From: Alloascoidea africana
Lineage: Eukaryota; Ascomycota; Alloascoideomycetes; Alloascoideales; Alloascoideaceae
DNA length: 64,000 nucleotides
Reading direction: 5' to 3'
NCBI GenBank assembly: GCA_030581615.1
Contig: JAKTTT010000006.1
Coordinates: 372,001 to 436,000 of the forward strand
Both the position numbers and the translations under genes were made by a program. Positions 11,604-22,179 of the stretch are shown piece by piece; position 1 is the first letter of the stretch; the number at the start of each line of letters is the position of its first letter. The notes under the pieces are model-generated. The model saw only the letters and a program-made list of their open reading frames with translations. It was not told where the DNA came from and ran no database searches.

Positions 11604-14600
11604 ATGTCCACCGTCGGCCCGGGCGCGATGCCAGCGCCCAACCAGTCCTCCAGGCGCGCTCTGATGAGCGAGGGAGGGGAAGATGTGCTTCTTTCCCAGG
11701 ATCCCTCGACCTGGGAGATGGCTGACCCACAACAGCAACAAAGTCATGGAACAGCAAGTAGACAGAGACATCCTCCACCCCAGAACATACAGATCAACGG
11801 CGGCGGCCAGCAGGGACGAGGCTACCACTATGATCAACAGATCTCTCCCGGATCTTCAGGATACCCTAGCGGGCCCAGCCCCGGTAGTGCCTTTGGCAAC
11901 CCTCCGAGAACTTTTTCTCCTGCGCCCTCATATCGAAGTTCTGGTCACTCATCGGGAGGAAATGCGAGCTTCTATGGGAACGGAGGCTTTGGTCCCCCTC
12001 AGATGCCTCTGCGTTCCTCCACGTCTTCGGGGCCAGGCATAGGTGGTAGACGGTCTAGTATATCCTCCACGACTTCTAGTTCCACTGGCAAGGGCTCCTT
12101 TTTCAGCAGGAGAAGACAAAAGCAACACCTCACCGAGAAGATGATCGATATAGGAGGTGGGGGTGGTGACGGAGACGGAGACGACTCTGGCGATGAAGGT
12201 GGCCTTATTCCCGAGAATATGGGGATTGGAGATGTTCGAATAGACGACATCAAAACGCTCCGTGGAGGCATGAACGGATATAGCAAAAATGGGAGTTCGC
12301 AAAGCAGGTTGGTAAATGCAATGATTGGGGGTGGTGATTCGACTCCTATTGTCCCTACAATTCTATCGATGCCTACAATGGATTCTGGGCCTGGATCTGC
12401 ACCCGTTAACAAAATGGGAAATAACACCTCCTACCGGAAACAAATGAACAACAGCAAAAAAATGATGATGAGTGCTGTTGGCCAGCAACAGCGACAACAG
12501 CTACACTCTTTAACAGGCGCGATGAACGATTATGGTCCACAGGGCGTTAGAGCTGGCCCTGGACCGCAACCAAACTACCCCAGATCAATGTCTCTGACCA
12601 GTAGACCCCAGATGATGAACCATGGTGGCCCGCCTCCTCCTAATGGGTTTCCTAATGGTGGGGGATTTCATAATGGCGGACCTCCTCCTCCAAACTGGGC
12701 CCCAAATGGCAGAGGACCACCAACCATGGGGCCCGGTGGACCCGGGACTCCACCAGGGTATGGACCCCCATCAAGATCGTTTACCAGTCCAACGCTTCCT
12801 GGTGGTGGCATGAACGGTAACATGAATATGAACATGAACATGGGCATGGGCATGCCAATGAATGGAACTGCTACTAGTCCCCCGATTCGAACCATCCACG
12901 AAGGTTACCGTGAGGAACAACCGAGACACCAATCTCAAAATTCCATCCCTACAGGTTTGAATCGATCGTCCCTCTCCAACGGCGGGTACATTGCGGGTGA
13001 GCACACGCCTCATCAACAACAGCAGCCTCTAGATGGGAAGGGTCATCATCACACATCTTCACCACCTTCTGTTTTTTCGAATCAAGACCAAGCACAGTTG
13101 CAACCACAGTCTCCTATTTCTTCGCCTGATCAGACCGGAGTGCCAAACGATAGCTCTAAAGAAAGACGACAAAAATCATCTATGCAGAAAAAGCCACCTT
13201 CTTTAGACGACGATGATAATGATGACGACGACGAAAGTGAGGTATCGCCTTTTTCATCAAGTACCGGTAGCGCTATTGGCAGGGGAAGTTCAGGAGAGCG
13301 GTATCGTACCAGTGCGGGCTCTTTTGTGTCGAACTTTAGTCCCCATTTACACAAGGCAACCACACAGCTGTCTCTGCAAGTTGAGGAAGAGGAGGAAGAA
13401 GAAATTGAAAACAAAAACAAAAATAACAATAAAAAGGCTCTTTCAGAAGAGGACAAGGCTGCATCAACAACTGGTCTTGGACTAAATGGTATGGAACTTG
13501 ATTTTGACAATGATCATTTACATGGAACTAGCAAAAATTCAGATGAATCTTCAAGCACGAGTGAAGATTATGAACAAAAACAGAGGACTCATTCAAGAAG
13601 CGGATCTATAATTAAGTCAGGCATGCTAAAATGGGCCAAAAAATTATCAAAAGGCTCAAAAGATTCTCTTGAAGACCCGTCATCTGGTTCACCATTGTCA
13701 CCTGTGCAACAACACCAGGTACAGAAAACCCCGAAACTTGAAAGAATTGTCGAAACCAGTAACATGAATGTTCAGACCAGTCCTGCGCAACTAATGAGCT
13801 CGTTCATGCAAACCTCTCCAAAACAGACCCAGTTAGCAAGTTCAAAAATCCAGACAAGCCCTATACAGCTACGAAGCAATAAAGTTCAAACCATGCCGGT
13901 TCTTGAACCTACTGTTGAGACCAGTGATAGAAATACACAGACCTTAGAGCCAATATTTATGACACAGGCTATACAGACTACGCCTGTTTTCATTCCTCCC
14001 ACGACACTACCTAACAAACCTGAGAGAGATGAGCTTGTGAAAGCCGTTCCCGTCGTTGAAAGGAAAATTGTATTAACACCAGAGCAAACGGGTATATTCC
14101 AGAATAGTCAAAAGCTGATGAATGATCTCCAACTTGTTTCGAACGAGCTTGCAGACTCGATCCATCGAGAAATCGAGTTGGAAGCAAAATTGGATATGCT
14201 GCAACGGGCATTAGCTGCGAAATCGAAACAGGAAAGCAAGTCTCTGAATGGTACAATATATGACGATGATGATGAGATAGACCTAGACGAGATGCCTTTG
14301 CAAGATCTGGATACCAAATCTGAAAAGACCGAAAGGAAATTCCAACGAAAGGAGTCAACAGAGATGCTCCAACTAATGCAACAGCTAACGTTGGAACGCG
14401 AAAAACGAAATGTAGCAGAGACACATGTTCTCAGATGGCAGAACGGTGAAGAACCTAGCAGGCTTGAGCTTGCATACAATTCTCAGGCATTGGAATCTGA
14501 ACTAAGAGATAAAGAATTACAATTAGAAAGAGTTAGACTTGATTATAAAGAAACGATATCAGCACTTGCAGGTACAAAAGAACGATATGAGCAATTACAA

Positions 14601-15425
14601 AAAGAGACTCACAAATTGAAAGATATTACAGTCCCCTTGCTTGAAGGACAACTTAGTGATTACCAGACATTAAAACTGATCGGTGACCCTGTAGAACTAC
14701 AGGCTGAAATCGATGAACTGAAACAAGAAAACAAAAAATTACGAGACAGTGCATTTACAAATCAATATGGCGACAAGATGAGAGCAGTTGTTCAACAACG
14801 AGATGCACTGAGAGAGGCACTGAGAACTCTTAGAGATAGGAAAGAGCATGAGATGAAGGCACTAACAGATCGGCTTAAAGTATCAGAGGCTAAAGTGGAG
14901 AAACAGAGAACTGTTAATTTACAGCTTACTAGAAAGTTGGCTGGGAATGGAAGTGGAGGAGGAGGAATTTTAGATTCCCCCACTGGATCACTTTCTGGAC
15001 GAGAAAATTATCTAGCAGTTAATGGTTCGTCATCTTCTTTAAACAAGCAACGATCAGTGTCCTCACCCTTTGCAATTTCTTCTGGGGCTGGTGATTATTT
15101 TTCAACCTCTGCACCTGGAGGTGGAATTTTTGGGCATAACCATTCTCATAGCTCAGCAACTTCGGTATCCACGGGCTCCAATCCAGCACTCGGATTCAAT
15201 AACGGATTTGCACTCTCAACACCAACTGGAGGAACAGGACTGCCTTTGATTGCATTGAATACAAGTGGTAACAATTTCAATTTGGATTCAGACAGGAAAC
15301 ACGATATAGCCATGGGGAATTTTATGATGATTAAATCCAGCATTAGCAGTAAGATGAAGAATCCAGATGGAACTATACCACTAAGTTTGAGTGCAGAACG
15401 GGTAGCAATGTCACAGTTTAAATAA
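11604..15425 (+). CDS. Large low-complexity/coiled-coil protein, possibly a cell-polarity factor
   Basis: A 1273-aa protein that I do not firmly recognise. Residues 1-550 are rich in Gly, Pro, Asn, Gln and Met (GPPPPN and MNMNM-type runs). A serine-rich acidic middle follows. Near residues 715-810 is a repeated cluster of short QTSP-like units (VQTSP, MQTSP, IQTSP, VQTMP). Strong heptad-type coiled coil then spans about residues 830-1120, starting at LTPEQTGIFQNSQKLMNDLQ. The tail is Ser/Gly-rich and ends NPDGTIPLSLSAERVAMSQF. Long disordered N-terminus plus C-terminal coils resembles fungal polarity or septin-associated proteins such as Epo1, but that is only a resemblance. The chosen start at 11604 follows a pyrimidine-rich leader; an in-frame ATG at 11439 would add 55 residues. 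Confidence 0.7.
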   Translation: MSTVGPGAMPAPNQSSRRALMSEGGEDVLLSQDPSTWEMADPQQQQSHGTASRQRHPPPQNIQINGGGQQGRGYHYDQQISPGSSGYPSGPSPGSAFGNPPRTFSPAPSYRSSGHSSGGNASFYGNGGFGPPQMPLRSSTSSGPGIGGRRSSISSTTSSSTGKGSFFSRRRQKQHLTEKMIDIGGGGGDGDGDDSGDEGGLIPENMGIGDVRIDDIKTLRGGMNGYSKNGSSQSRLVNAMIGGGDSTPIVPTILSMPTMDSGPGSAPVNKMGNNTSYRKQMNNSKKMMMSAVGQQQRQQLHSLTGAMNDYGPQGVRAGPGPQPNYPRSMSLTSRPQMMNHGGPPPPNGFPNGGGFHNGGPPPPNWAPNGRGPPTMGPGGPGTPPGYGPPSRSFTSPTLPGGGMNGNMNMNMNMGMGMPMNGTATSPPIRTIHEGYREEQPRHQSQNSIPTGLNRSSLSNGGYIAGEHTPHQQQQPLDGKGHHHTSSPPSVFSNQDQAQLQPQSPISSPDQTGVPNDSSKERRQKSSMQKKPPSLDDDDNDDDDESEVSPFSSSTGSAIGRGSSGERYRTSAGSFVSNFSPHLHKATTQLSLQVEEEEEEEIENKNKNNNKKALSEEDKAASTTGLGLNGMELDFDNDHLHGTSKNSDESSSTSEDYEQKQRTHSRSGSIIKSGMLKWAKKLSKGSKDSLEDPSSGSPLSPVQQHQVQKTPKLERIVETSNMNVQTSPAQLMSSFMQTSPKQTQLASSKIQTSPIQLRSNKVQTMPVLEPTVETSDRNTQTLEPIFMTQAIQTTPVFIPPTTLPNKPERDELVKAVPVVERKIVLTPEQTGIFQNSQKLMNDLQLVSNELADSIHREIELEAKLDMLQRALAAKSKQESKSLNGTIYDDDDEIDLDEMPLQDLDTKSEKTERKFQRKESTEMLQLMQQLTLEREKRNVAETHVLRWQNGEEPSRLELAYNSQALESELRDKELQLERVRLDYKETISALAGTKERYEQLQKETHKLKDITVPLLEGQLSDYQTLKLIGDPVELQAEIDELKQENKKLRDSAFTNQYGDKMRAVVQQRDALREALRTLRDRKEHEMKALTDRLKVSEAKVEKQRTVNLQLTRKLAGNGSGGGGILDSPTGSLSGRENYLAVNGSSSSLNKQRSVSSPFAISSGAGDYFSTSAPGGGIFGHNHSHSSATSVSTGSNPALGFNNGFALSTPTGGTGLPLIALNTSGNNFNLDSDRKHDIAMGNFMMIKSSISSKMKNPDGTIPLSLSAERVAMSQFK

Positions 15426-16019
15426 TCAAGAAGAGCTTTTTTTGAAGTTTTGATTGGAAAAGTTTACGCTTTTGTTGATTCGGCTCATCATGGCCACTAA
15501 TTTTTTGGAATCATGTCTTTTTATTTTTTGTCATCATGAAGAAAGCTGGGAGGGATTGGCCAATCCCATTTTATATTGTTTTTGTATTTATTTTCTATTG
15601 TTTTAATTTTTTTTTCAGGCTTTTTTTTTGTTGTTGTTAGTAGAAAGATCATCTGTCTTGTCAGGATTTATAGAATCTCAAGAGGAGCAATTCAAGAATC
15701 AAAAAGCATGTATATGTGTGAAAAAATGGAAAACTTTTCGAAACAATTACAATTACAAATACTAGTATTATCATCTACATCCCGTTTAATGGTGAAAACG
15801 ATTCTCCCTTTTTTTTTCTTTTTTTATATTTTATCAATTTGTATCCATTCTGGTACATATTGTGTTTTTAGAAAGTTATTTGTGCCTTTTGTAAACAGTG
15901 GGTTTATACAAAAACTTATGTATATAAAACCAAAAAATACTGCCATTTTTGTATTTGGGATACATAATTTACCAAATTCGTCTTCTTGAATAAAAAATTA
16001 AGCCTTACCCTGACAAATC
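15426..16019. other. AT-rich 3' flank, no gene
   Basis: This region is AT-rich with several long T runs, as expected for a yeast 3' untranslated region and terminator. The only long open frame here has no ATG start and a random AT-rich composition, so nothing is called. Confidence 0.5.
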
Positions 16020-17304
16020 TGGGTTTCTTTACACACGTGACCACCCCTGAGCCAGTTGTCGAGCTACAAGACCCTATCTGGTTTCTCAAAAACTAATAAA
16101 GCCGGTCTTGGTGGAGGATTGGCCCAAGCAGAGTTAAAGCTCCAAGAAATCATGGATGCAGTAAGTTTATCCAAAATGTTAACGTCTTTTAACTATATCC
16201 AATGCTAAGAAAATGTTATAGAAACGAAGTATCGAGGAAAAAAGGAAACGAGATGCAGAGGACCGGCAGACCCAAGAAAAGGAACTGCTTGAGAGGGAGG
16301 GGGAAGTCTGTGAATCCTCCTCTGCGCGTTTGAAGAGACGGCGAGTCCTATCACGAGAATTGAGCTGGCCTGAATCTATTTGGTATTCATCAAGTCGTTC
16401 ACCAGAAGACTGCCATTCACTGGGTTCACAATCCCAAAGAGATTTGCCAATGGTAACTACGCGTTCGAAAAGAGATTTGCCAACGGTAACAACGCGTTCG
16501 ATGCGTGGTCCAGGGAGAGGCATGGAGATGCGCCTGCTACAAATAACCGCTGAAAATTCTTTGGAGATAGGTGCTTCCTTGAAAACTATCGCTCAAGCTT
16601 TCGCAGCAAGACGATCAAACAGCGATGAAATCGAACAACGGTTGACAAGTTTGGAGTCCAAAGTCAAGGAATCGAATAAAATATTGGAAGATAAATTGGC
16701 AAGCTTGATGTCCAATTTAAACGACTCAAATGATAAACTAGAAAGATTATTGTTGATGGCCCAGAGTTTGGCGAAAAACAATTCGGTTTAAGAAGGGGAA
16801 GATGTAACAACTACCAGAGTATAAATTCTAAATAGCCTAGTAGTTCTTACATAGCAATAGAGGAAGCATCAAGAAAGTGTGTGAATTGTGAACGTTCAGC
16901 TTCCCGAACCCTTACATATATACCCCTATATGATATTAAGCGTAAACTAAACTTCGTTTTGATCTGCCTCAGCATAGAACAATGGATCATTGATATAAGC
17001 CTCCATTAAATGCTTGTGATATCTGATTGGGTTCAGAACAGTTGAGCAGGTTTGCCAAAAGAACAGAAACCAGATACTCATTTCCAATATAGCTATTATC
17101 TATTCGATTCTTTAGATAATAGCTAATTTTGGCCCAATTTGCGTGAACTGATCTGAACGCATTTTCAACGGCAATGCGGACTCGACTTTGTGCCTTGTTC
17201 GCCTCGCGTTGCCATGGGATATTGTTGGAGGTGGTTGGATATGGTATTTGAGCTTCGATGATAACCCTTATCTGCGTAAGCAATAAATTGCCTACCATCA
17301 TCAA
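16020..17304. mobile_element. Decayed PIF/Harbinger-like DNA transposon
   Basis: Two features point to a class II element. On the minus strand, about 16987-17330 encodes the end of a DDE transposase of the Harbinger (DDE_Tnp_4-like) type: an ADKGY motif typical of the second catalytic Asp, then RVRIAVENAF and a closing helix region ending LLANLLNC. The two parts lie in different frames, so there is at least one frameshift, and the transposase N-terminus with the first Asp is missing. On the plus strand, 16152-16791 encodes a basic coiled-coil protein like the accessory ORF of such elements. I could not define terminal inverted repeats or a target-site duplication, so the boundaries are approximate. 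Confidence 0.5.
16152..16791 (+). CDS. Basic coiled-coil ORF, possible transposon accessory protein
   Basis: A possible two-exon frame: 16152-16160 (three codons), intron 16161-16221 with a perfect GTAAGT donor, then 16222-16791. The product would be 192 aa. It starts with a charged helical region, has a basic KRRR patch, contains an 11-residue tandem repeat RDLPMVTTRSK/RDLPTVTTRSM (a 33-nt repeat at 16438-16503), and ends in a coiled coil (ITAENSLEIGASLKTIAQAF onward). The frame stays open upstream of 16152 to about 16041 without an ATG and reads LSGF near 16075, which loosely recalls the LSGFGWD of Myb/SANT-like transposon proteins. Its position beside the transposase relic suggests it is the companion ORF. 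It could also be an unrelated host gene. Confidence 0.4.
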
Positions 17305-17330
17305 CTAACTTAATTGAAAAAAATAACAAG
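16987..17330 (-). pseudogene. C-terminal fragment of a Harbinger-like transposase
   Basis: The longest open piece (16987-17304) ends in a region with the RVRIAVENAFRSVHANW signature seen before the final helices of DDE_Tnp_4 transposases. Just upstream, in a neighbouring frame, lies DDGRQFIAYADKGY, matching the motif around the second catalytic Asp. The frame change between them and the absent N-terminal two thirds make this a pseudogene. It cannot be an active transposase alone. Confidence 0.5.
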
Positions 17331-17430
17331 TTAATCAAATTAAAAATGTAAAAACGTTAACTGTTGTGTATTACTATTTCTTCCCAAAATCCCAAAATCC
17401 CAAAATCGTTTCCATTTCAGTAACCTTCAT

Positions 17431-17480
17431 TAATAATAATAATATAATAATAATAATAATAATAATAATAGTAATAAAAA
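17431..17480. repeat. TAA/ATA microsatellite
   Basis: A run of TAA-type trinucleotides, slightly interrupted, lies in the AT-rich gap (17305-17724) between the transposon relic and the 3' end of the next gene. Nothing else is recognisable in that gap. Confidence 0.8.
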
Positions 17481-17724
17481 TTTGTGTAAACTGATAACCC
17501 ATAACAATAAACATAATTCATAAAAATCCCATTCACTTATTTTTTTTTGTTTTGTTTTTGCCAATACTCAAACCAATTTGATTTATTCCTTATTCTATAA
17601 TTTTTTTTTCATCCAATTCCGGGAAACTCATACATAATCTCCGTGTATCCTGAACATAGTCCACATCCCATTCATATATCCAGTATATATGTCGAAGTTG
17701 ATGGACTAGGAGGAGGAGGAGGAC

Positions 17725-19191
17725 TCAAACTTGATTTCGAATGGGGGACTTGAAGATGGTGTTAAACTGTGGAGGTGTTGAAAAAGAGGAAAAACCTGGA
17801 GGTGAGGTTGTAACTGGTTTGCATTCTTCTCCATCTGATTTTGCTGGTGTTGTTGTTGGTGTTGTTGCTTCTGATCCCCATGTTGAGGAAAATGATCCAT
17901 GTTCAGTTTCTAAAAAAGGTGAGGCAAGAGTCCCATCTTGAACGGTTACAACCCGTCCTAAAGGACTTAAAACAGGCAACATTTTGGGTGATATTTTTCT
18001 ATTCGTTTTGCTTTTGAATTTTTTATTCTTCCCCGGCTTTTCAGAACTGGAGATTGATTTCCATCGTCTTCTCATGGGTGGTAAAAAAGGTGGAGGGAAT
18101 GGGAAAGGAAAGGGGAAAGGAATACAGAGTTCTTTTTTCTCCACATCTCTGTTTTTGAAATGGGTTTTGATCTGATTCGTAGTGGAAGGAAGCCGTCTGT
18201 GGAAAGAAGGAACAATTTTACCAATGTGAAGCCAAGAAGGAGCGTTCTCAACATTGATTACACCCATGTCTACCTCCTCCTCCTCCTCCTCTTCTTCTTC
18301 TTCTTCATCCTGCAGACTCTTGAAGTTTTCTTTACCAATATCCGACGAGGACCATAATTGGATCAGCTTTTTCCTAACCAGAGCCAAGGTTTGGGGACTC
18401 GTATAGGCCAGTTTTGTAGTAGGACCAAGTGAATGTTCTTCAAGTCGAACTTTTAACCGAGATGCCTCTTTCAACGAATCTTTAGAAACTCGTCCCACCA
18501 GTCCTGGAGGAGGATATCGACCTGAAAAGGGTGTCAGCATTGGGTTTGAGAGGTAGGTTTGAAGTATTGAAATCAGAATTTGTTCAAAATCATGGGAAAA
18601 GATATGTATATGATCTTTACTTTGATTCAAAGTCTCATTGTTACAAGGAGTCCGTTGTTGTTGTTGTGTGTTACTTGTGAGAGGTGAACCAGGCTCCTTA
18701 AATTGATCATTTGAGGAGTTGTCATCATCGTCATACTGGCGGCGATCAAGAATCTCGATATTCGACTCGTTCTCATCAATGCTTGATGCCAAAGACACAT
18801 TTGATTTGTTCGAAGAAGAAGAAGAAGAAAATCGATAATAATGTTCCCCGGTTTCAACTTCATTACCCACCACTTGTACACTCGAGTCCTGGGAATTGGC
18901 ATATAAAATAGGGGTAGACGATAGGATCTGGTCCAATGGCGTCGATGGTGTCGGTTTTTGACCAGTTTGTGAGCAGTGAGATTCACCAAAACCAAGAGAA
19001 TAAATATTCTCAAGAGGAGTGCTTAGCTGGCCTTGACACTGACTTTGATCATCCTCATCATCATCGTTGTTGTTGTTGTTGTTTGTTGAATCTAGATATA
19101 TCCTATTTGCGAATTCATGATCCGGGGTTGAGTTTCTTAATGACATGATGTTACGCGCCAATGTCGATTTCGACCTACTTTTAACCCCCAT
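17725..19191 (-). CDS. Unrecognised 488-aa protein
   Basis: I do not recognise this protein. The frame continues upstream to 19302 without an ATG, so the start is taken at ATG 19191 (MGVKSRSKSTLARNIM). Most of it is low-complexity: Asn/Asp and Ser tracts, then a Glu run, and a Pro/Phe repeat (PFPFPFPF). One stretch looks genuinely conserved: about residues 195-280, with LTPFSGRYPPPGLVGRVS followed by a helical segment ending LVRKKLIQLWSSSDIGKENF, and later ENAPSWLHIGKIVPSFHRR. The C-terminus carries short proline-directed sites (SPLGR, TSPPG, STPP, KSPIR) like those of CDK-regulated proteins. The basic N-terminus and basic patches suggest a nuclear protein, but this is inference. Confidence 0.7.
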   Translation of the reverse strand: MGVKSRSKSTLARNIMSLRNSTPDHEFANRIYLDSTNNNNNNDDDEDDQSQCQGQLSTPLENIYSLGFGESHCSQTGQKPTPSTPLDQILSSTPILYANSQDSSVQVVGNEVETGEHYYRFSSSSSSNKSNVSLASSIDENESNIEILDRRQYDDDDNSSNDQFKEPGSPLTSNTQQQQRTPCNNETLNQSKDHIHIFSHDFEQILISILQTYLSNPMLTPFSGRYPPPGLVGRVSKDSLKEASRLKVRLEEHSLGPTTKLAYTSPQTLALVRKKLIQLWSSSDIGKENFKSLQDEEEEEEEEEEEVDMGVINVENAPSWLHIGKIVPSFHRRLPSTTNQIKTHFKNRDVEKKELCIPFPFPFPFPPPFLPPMRRRWKSISSSEKPGKNKKFKSKTNRKISPKMLPVLSPLGRVVTVQDGTLASPFLETEHGSFSSTWGSEATTPTTTPAKSDGEECKPVTTSPPGFSSFSTPPQFNTIFKSPIRNQV

Positions 19192-19759
19192 TTTACAACA
19201 AAAAGGAATCTTTGAATTTTTTGAAATAAATATCTGGGGAAGAAAAAAAACAAAATAAAAATAAATTTGGGGTGGAGAAGAATTAAGTGAGAAAGTCCAC
19301 ACAACGCGTATCGTATCTTGCCGTATCTCATAAGGAAGGGGCTATTTTTTTCTTCTTTTCTTTTTCTTTTGGGATTTGTCTAGTGGTTCTTTTAGTTTTT
19401 TTTTGGGATCTTGAAGCGCGTACATTTTAAACCTTGTTTTGTGCACCCACCACCATCACCACTTAGTACTGGCACTAGTACTAGTACTAACATTTAAAGT
19501 AACAAAACGCGTAAACAAGAGAAAACGAGACAAAAGAAAAGAAAAGAGGGCAAAATCGGATACAAAATTTGACAAGTTTTTTTGCTTATCTCCCCTTGCG
19601 CCATTGATCTTAACCTTGAATAACGATAATACACTTTCTTTCTATCAAAAAATCACAATGTATGAAAGAACAATTTGAAATCCCATATCCTTTCATTCTC
19701 AACAATAAATAGCTATATAATAAATAAATAAATAATATTTTTTGATAAACTAGAAAAAC
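19192..19759. other. Upstream region of the 488-aa gene and 3' flank of FRA1
   Basis: No gene is visible. It contains T-rich tracts near 19340-19410, a short palindromic TAGTACTAGTACTA near 19478-19491, and a basic low-complexity open frame that I regard as chance. Confidence 0.45.
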
Positions 19760-22179
19760 TTAGGAGAAAAACCCAGTCTGTTTCAAAGGCCTTGTCTCCC
19801 GTTTCAACCACTTTAACGCAATTTCTTCTCTACTGAAATATGACATGAGAACGTTATACACTGTAGCATGATAAGAATCAATCCATTCAATCTCATCTTT
19901 CGTCAACATTGAAAGGTTAATCAGGTTTCTATAGAAAGGCGCCATCGTAAGGGTTTCAAAACAGAGATAATGTCGACCGGTTTGCGAATCTACAAGACCT
20001 GTATCTTGGACCAAAATTGCACTTTCAAGACGGATTCCAAATTCCCCATCTTTATAAAAACCAGGCTCGTTGCTTACTATATGCCCCACTCGAAACGGGT
20101 AGTTGAGAAAGGCAGGACGGAATCCTATACCTACAGGACCTTCATGGACGTTGAGAAAGGAACCAATTCCATGTCCAGTCCCATGTCCATAATCAAGTCC
20201 TTTTTGCCAAAGGTTACAGCGTGCCAAAGTGTCCAACATGTATCCATTTGTACCTTCTGGGAAAATTGCACTTGCAATACCAACATGACCTTTCAAAACA
20301 AGAGTGTAGGCGTCGATTTGTTCCTTTGTGGGTTTTCCAAAATGGAACGTTCGTGTGGTGTCTGTTGTGCCGTCGTTAAATTGGGATCCCGTATCATGTA
20401 GATAAACCTCATCGAGCTTGATCAACGAACATCTGTCTCTTTCAGGAGCATAATGATTGATTGCAGAGTTTGCTCCACTAGAACTGATTATTGCGAAACT
20501 GGGTTCCACAAATCCATCCATCTCGGAAAGAAATTCATGGGATTTTAGCACACCATCGTATTCCGAGATGAATCTGTTGCCATTGCGCAATTCGGACTCG
20601 AGCCAGGCCCAGTACCGAATAAGACCCACACAGTCTTTGATTTGTGCATTTCGGAATCCGGCCACTTCGACCTTGTTTTTCCTAGCCTTGAAGATTTCCA
20701 CAGGCGAGGGCACAAGCTTAACATGATTGTCGTTGTCGTTCGAAGGACCACCATGAGAAAGAGCGTTGACGAGAGCCCATGACGCAACGTCGGAGGTAAG
20801 AACAAGCCCATTATCGTCATTGTCATTGGATTCAAACAGTTCCAACTCCGACTCTGGAATACACACTTGGTCCGAGCTTTTCTGGACCAGACGATGCTTT
20901 TCGGCAAAGGCGGCGGCGGTTGCACAGGAAGCGCCCAGCATGGCAACGTCGGACCAAAACTGGGCATACGGTTTCACCACCAGCTTTTCCACCTCGTGCA
21001 GGTGCTCCATTACAAGCTCTTTCCCGGATTCCGACCCATCTCTTGATTCAAAATCCACATACAGGGACACGGAGCTGGGCTCGACAATCGTATAGCTGTA
21101 GAAAACGGGCAAGTAAGGGATATCCTTGGCGCGAAGGTTGAAAAGCCAGGCGATTTCGTCCAGAGCCGTGAGCACCAGGGCCCTTGGACCGCCTTTTGAA
21201 GCCCTTGCGAGAATCGAGGATTGGATTTTTGCCACTTTCTGGGAATGTCTCACACCGGCGTACTTTAGGCTGTGGATGAATATTTCCGAGTTGGGTCTTT
21301 CGGGTCTGGTTTCAAACTCCGACCAGATCAGATCTACCAGATTGGGACTTTGGGGCTTCAACACGATCGAATTGGCAAATCTGTTGCATCTGTACCTGTA
21401 AGCCAGCGAGTCCAGTTTCTGCTGGATTTGCGATTGGATGGCGGACGCATAGCTTGAAGAAATCAGCTTTGGGTCCACGCCGATGCTCACCGGTTCGTTG
21501 CAACTGCTCTTCGTTTCAGTCACCAGTTGCAAAGCCCTCGAAATGGCAAACTGCTCTGGCGTGAGGGTTCCTTCCGTGCCCTGTTTGAGCAATTGCCAGT
21601 TGGCATCTATCTGGCCGTCCGCTTGCAGAAAGTAGCGCGAGTCGGTGGCCAGTGCAGCCTCTTTCTGGGACACGATAGCGATTCCCGCCGAGCCCGTAAA
21701 TCCTGTAAATTATGTAAAAGTTAGTTTATCTGCGCCCAATTGCCCGTGATTGTGTAAGATTGGAGAGAGCTTACCTGTGATGAAAGCACGCCGCTTATCG
21801 GCATTTCCCACGTACTCGTTGTGATGCTCATCCTCGGACGGGATAACTAACAAGGACAAAAAAGGTTAGGTTTCTGGGCCCACGTTCTCTTCTCTGTTGG
21901 AAGCCGGGGCTTACGGTAAACGTCGACACTCCAGGCCTCCATCTGGCGCCGCAAAGCCGCTAGCCGCTCCGTGCTATCGAGTCTCCGATATCCCGACGTG
22001 GCGTGGCTCTTGAGGCCGAAGCCATCGTGGTGTCCATCACAAGGTGCAGAGGTGAAAGATAGGGCCGATGAGACGGAGCTCGAGTACGAGCAGCAGCACG
22101 ATGCTGACGACGCCGGCGAGGACGCTGGCAAGGACGAGGACGAGAGATCCAGGGGTGTGCTTGCTCCAGAGGTCTCCAT
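19760..22179 (-). CDS. FRA1: Aminopeptidase P family (M24B) protein, Fra1-like
   Basis: A Xaa-Pro aminopeptidase-type protein of 759 aa; S. cerevisiae Fra1 (749 aa) works with Fra2 and Grx3/4 in iron-regulon repression. Minus-strand exons run 22179-21915, 21846-21775 and 21702-19760. The introns (68 and 72 nt) have GTAAGC donors and CTAAC-type branches. Splicing restores VYLIPSEDEHHNEYVGNADK and FTGSAGIAIVS, both family hallmarks. The M24 metal ligands are all visible: two Asp in FNDGTTDTTRTFHFG, His in GHGTGHGIGSFLNVHEGP, Glu in NEPGFYKDG and Glu in FGIRLE. The start at 22179 (METSGAST) gives the family length; upstream in-frame ATGs at 22539 and 22734 would add a low-complexity extension. 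Cytosolic location is inferred. Confidence 0.92.

Noticed and set aside
15576-15989. 137-codon AT-rich frame after the coiled-coil gene
   Set aside because: No ATG start; composition of Phe/Ile/Leu/Ser is what AT-rich 3' DNA gives by chance.
16803-16916. Possible solo LTR with TGTAA...TTACA ends
   Set aside because: The 5-bp inverted ends could be chance, no target-site duplication is visible and it does not clearly match the LTR-like segment near 45.9 kb.
19192-19302. N-terminal extension of the 488-aa protein to 19302
   Set aside because: It would need a GTG start; the first ATG at 19191 begins a basic segment that fits better.
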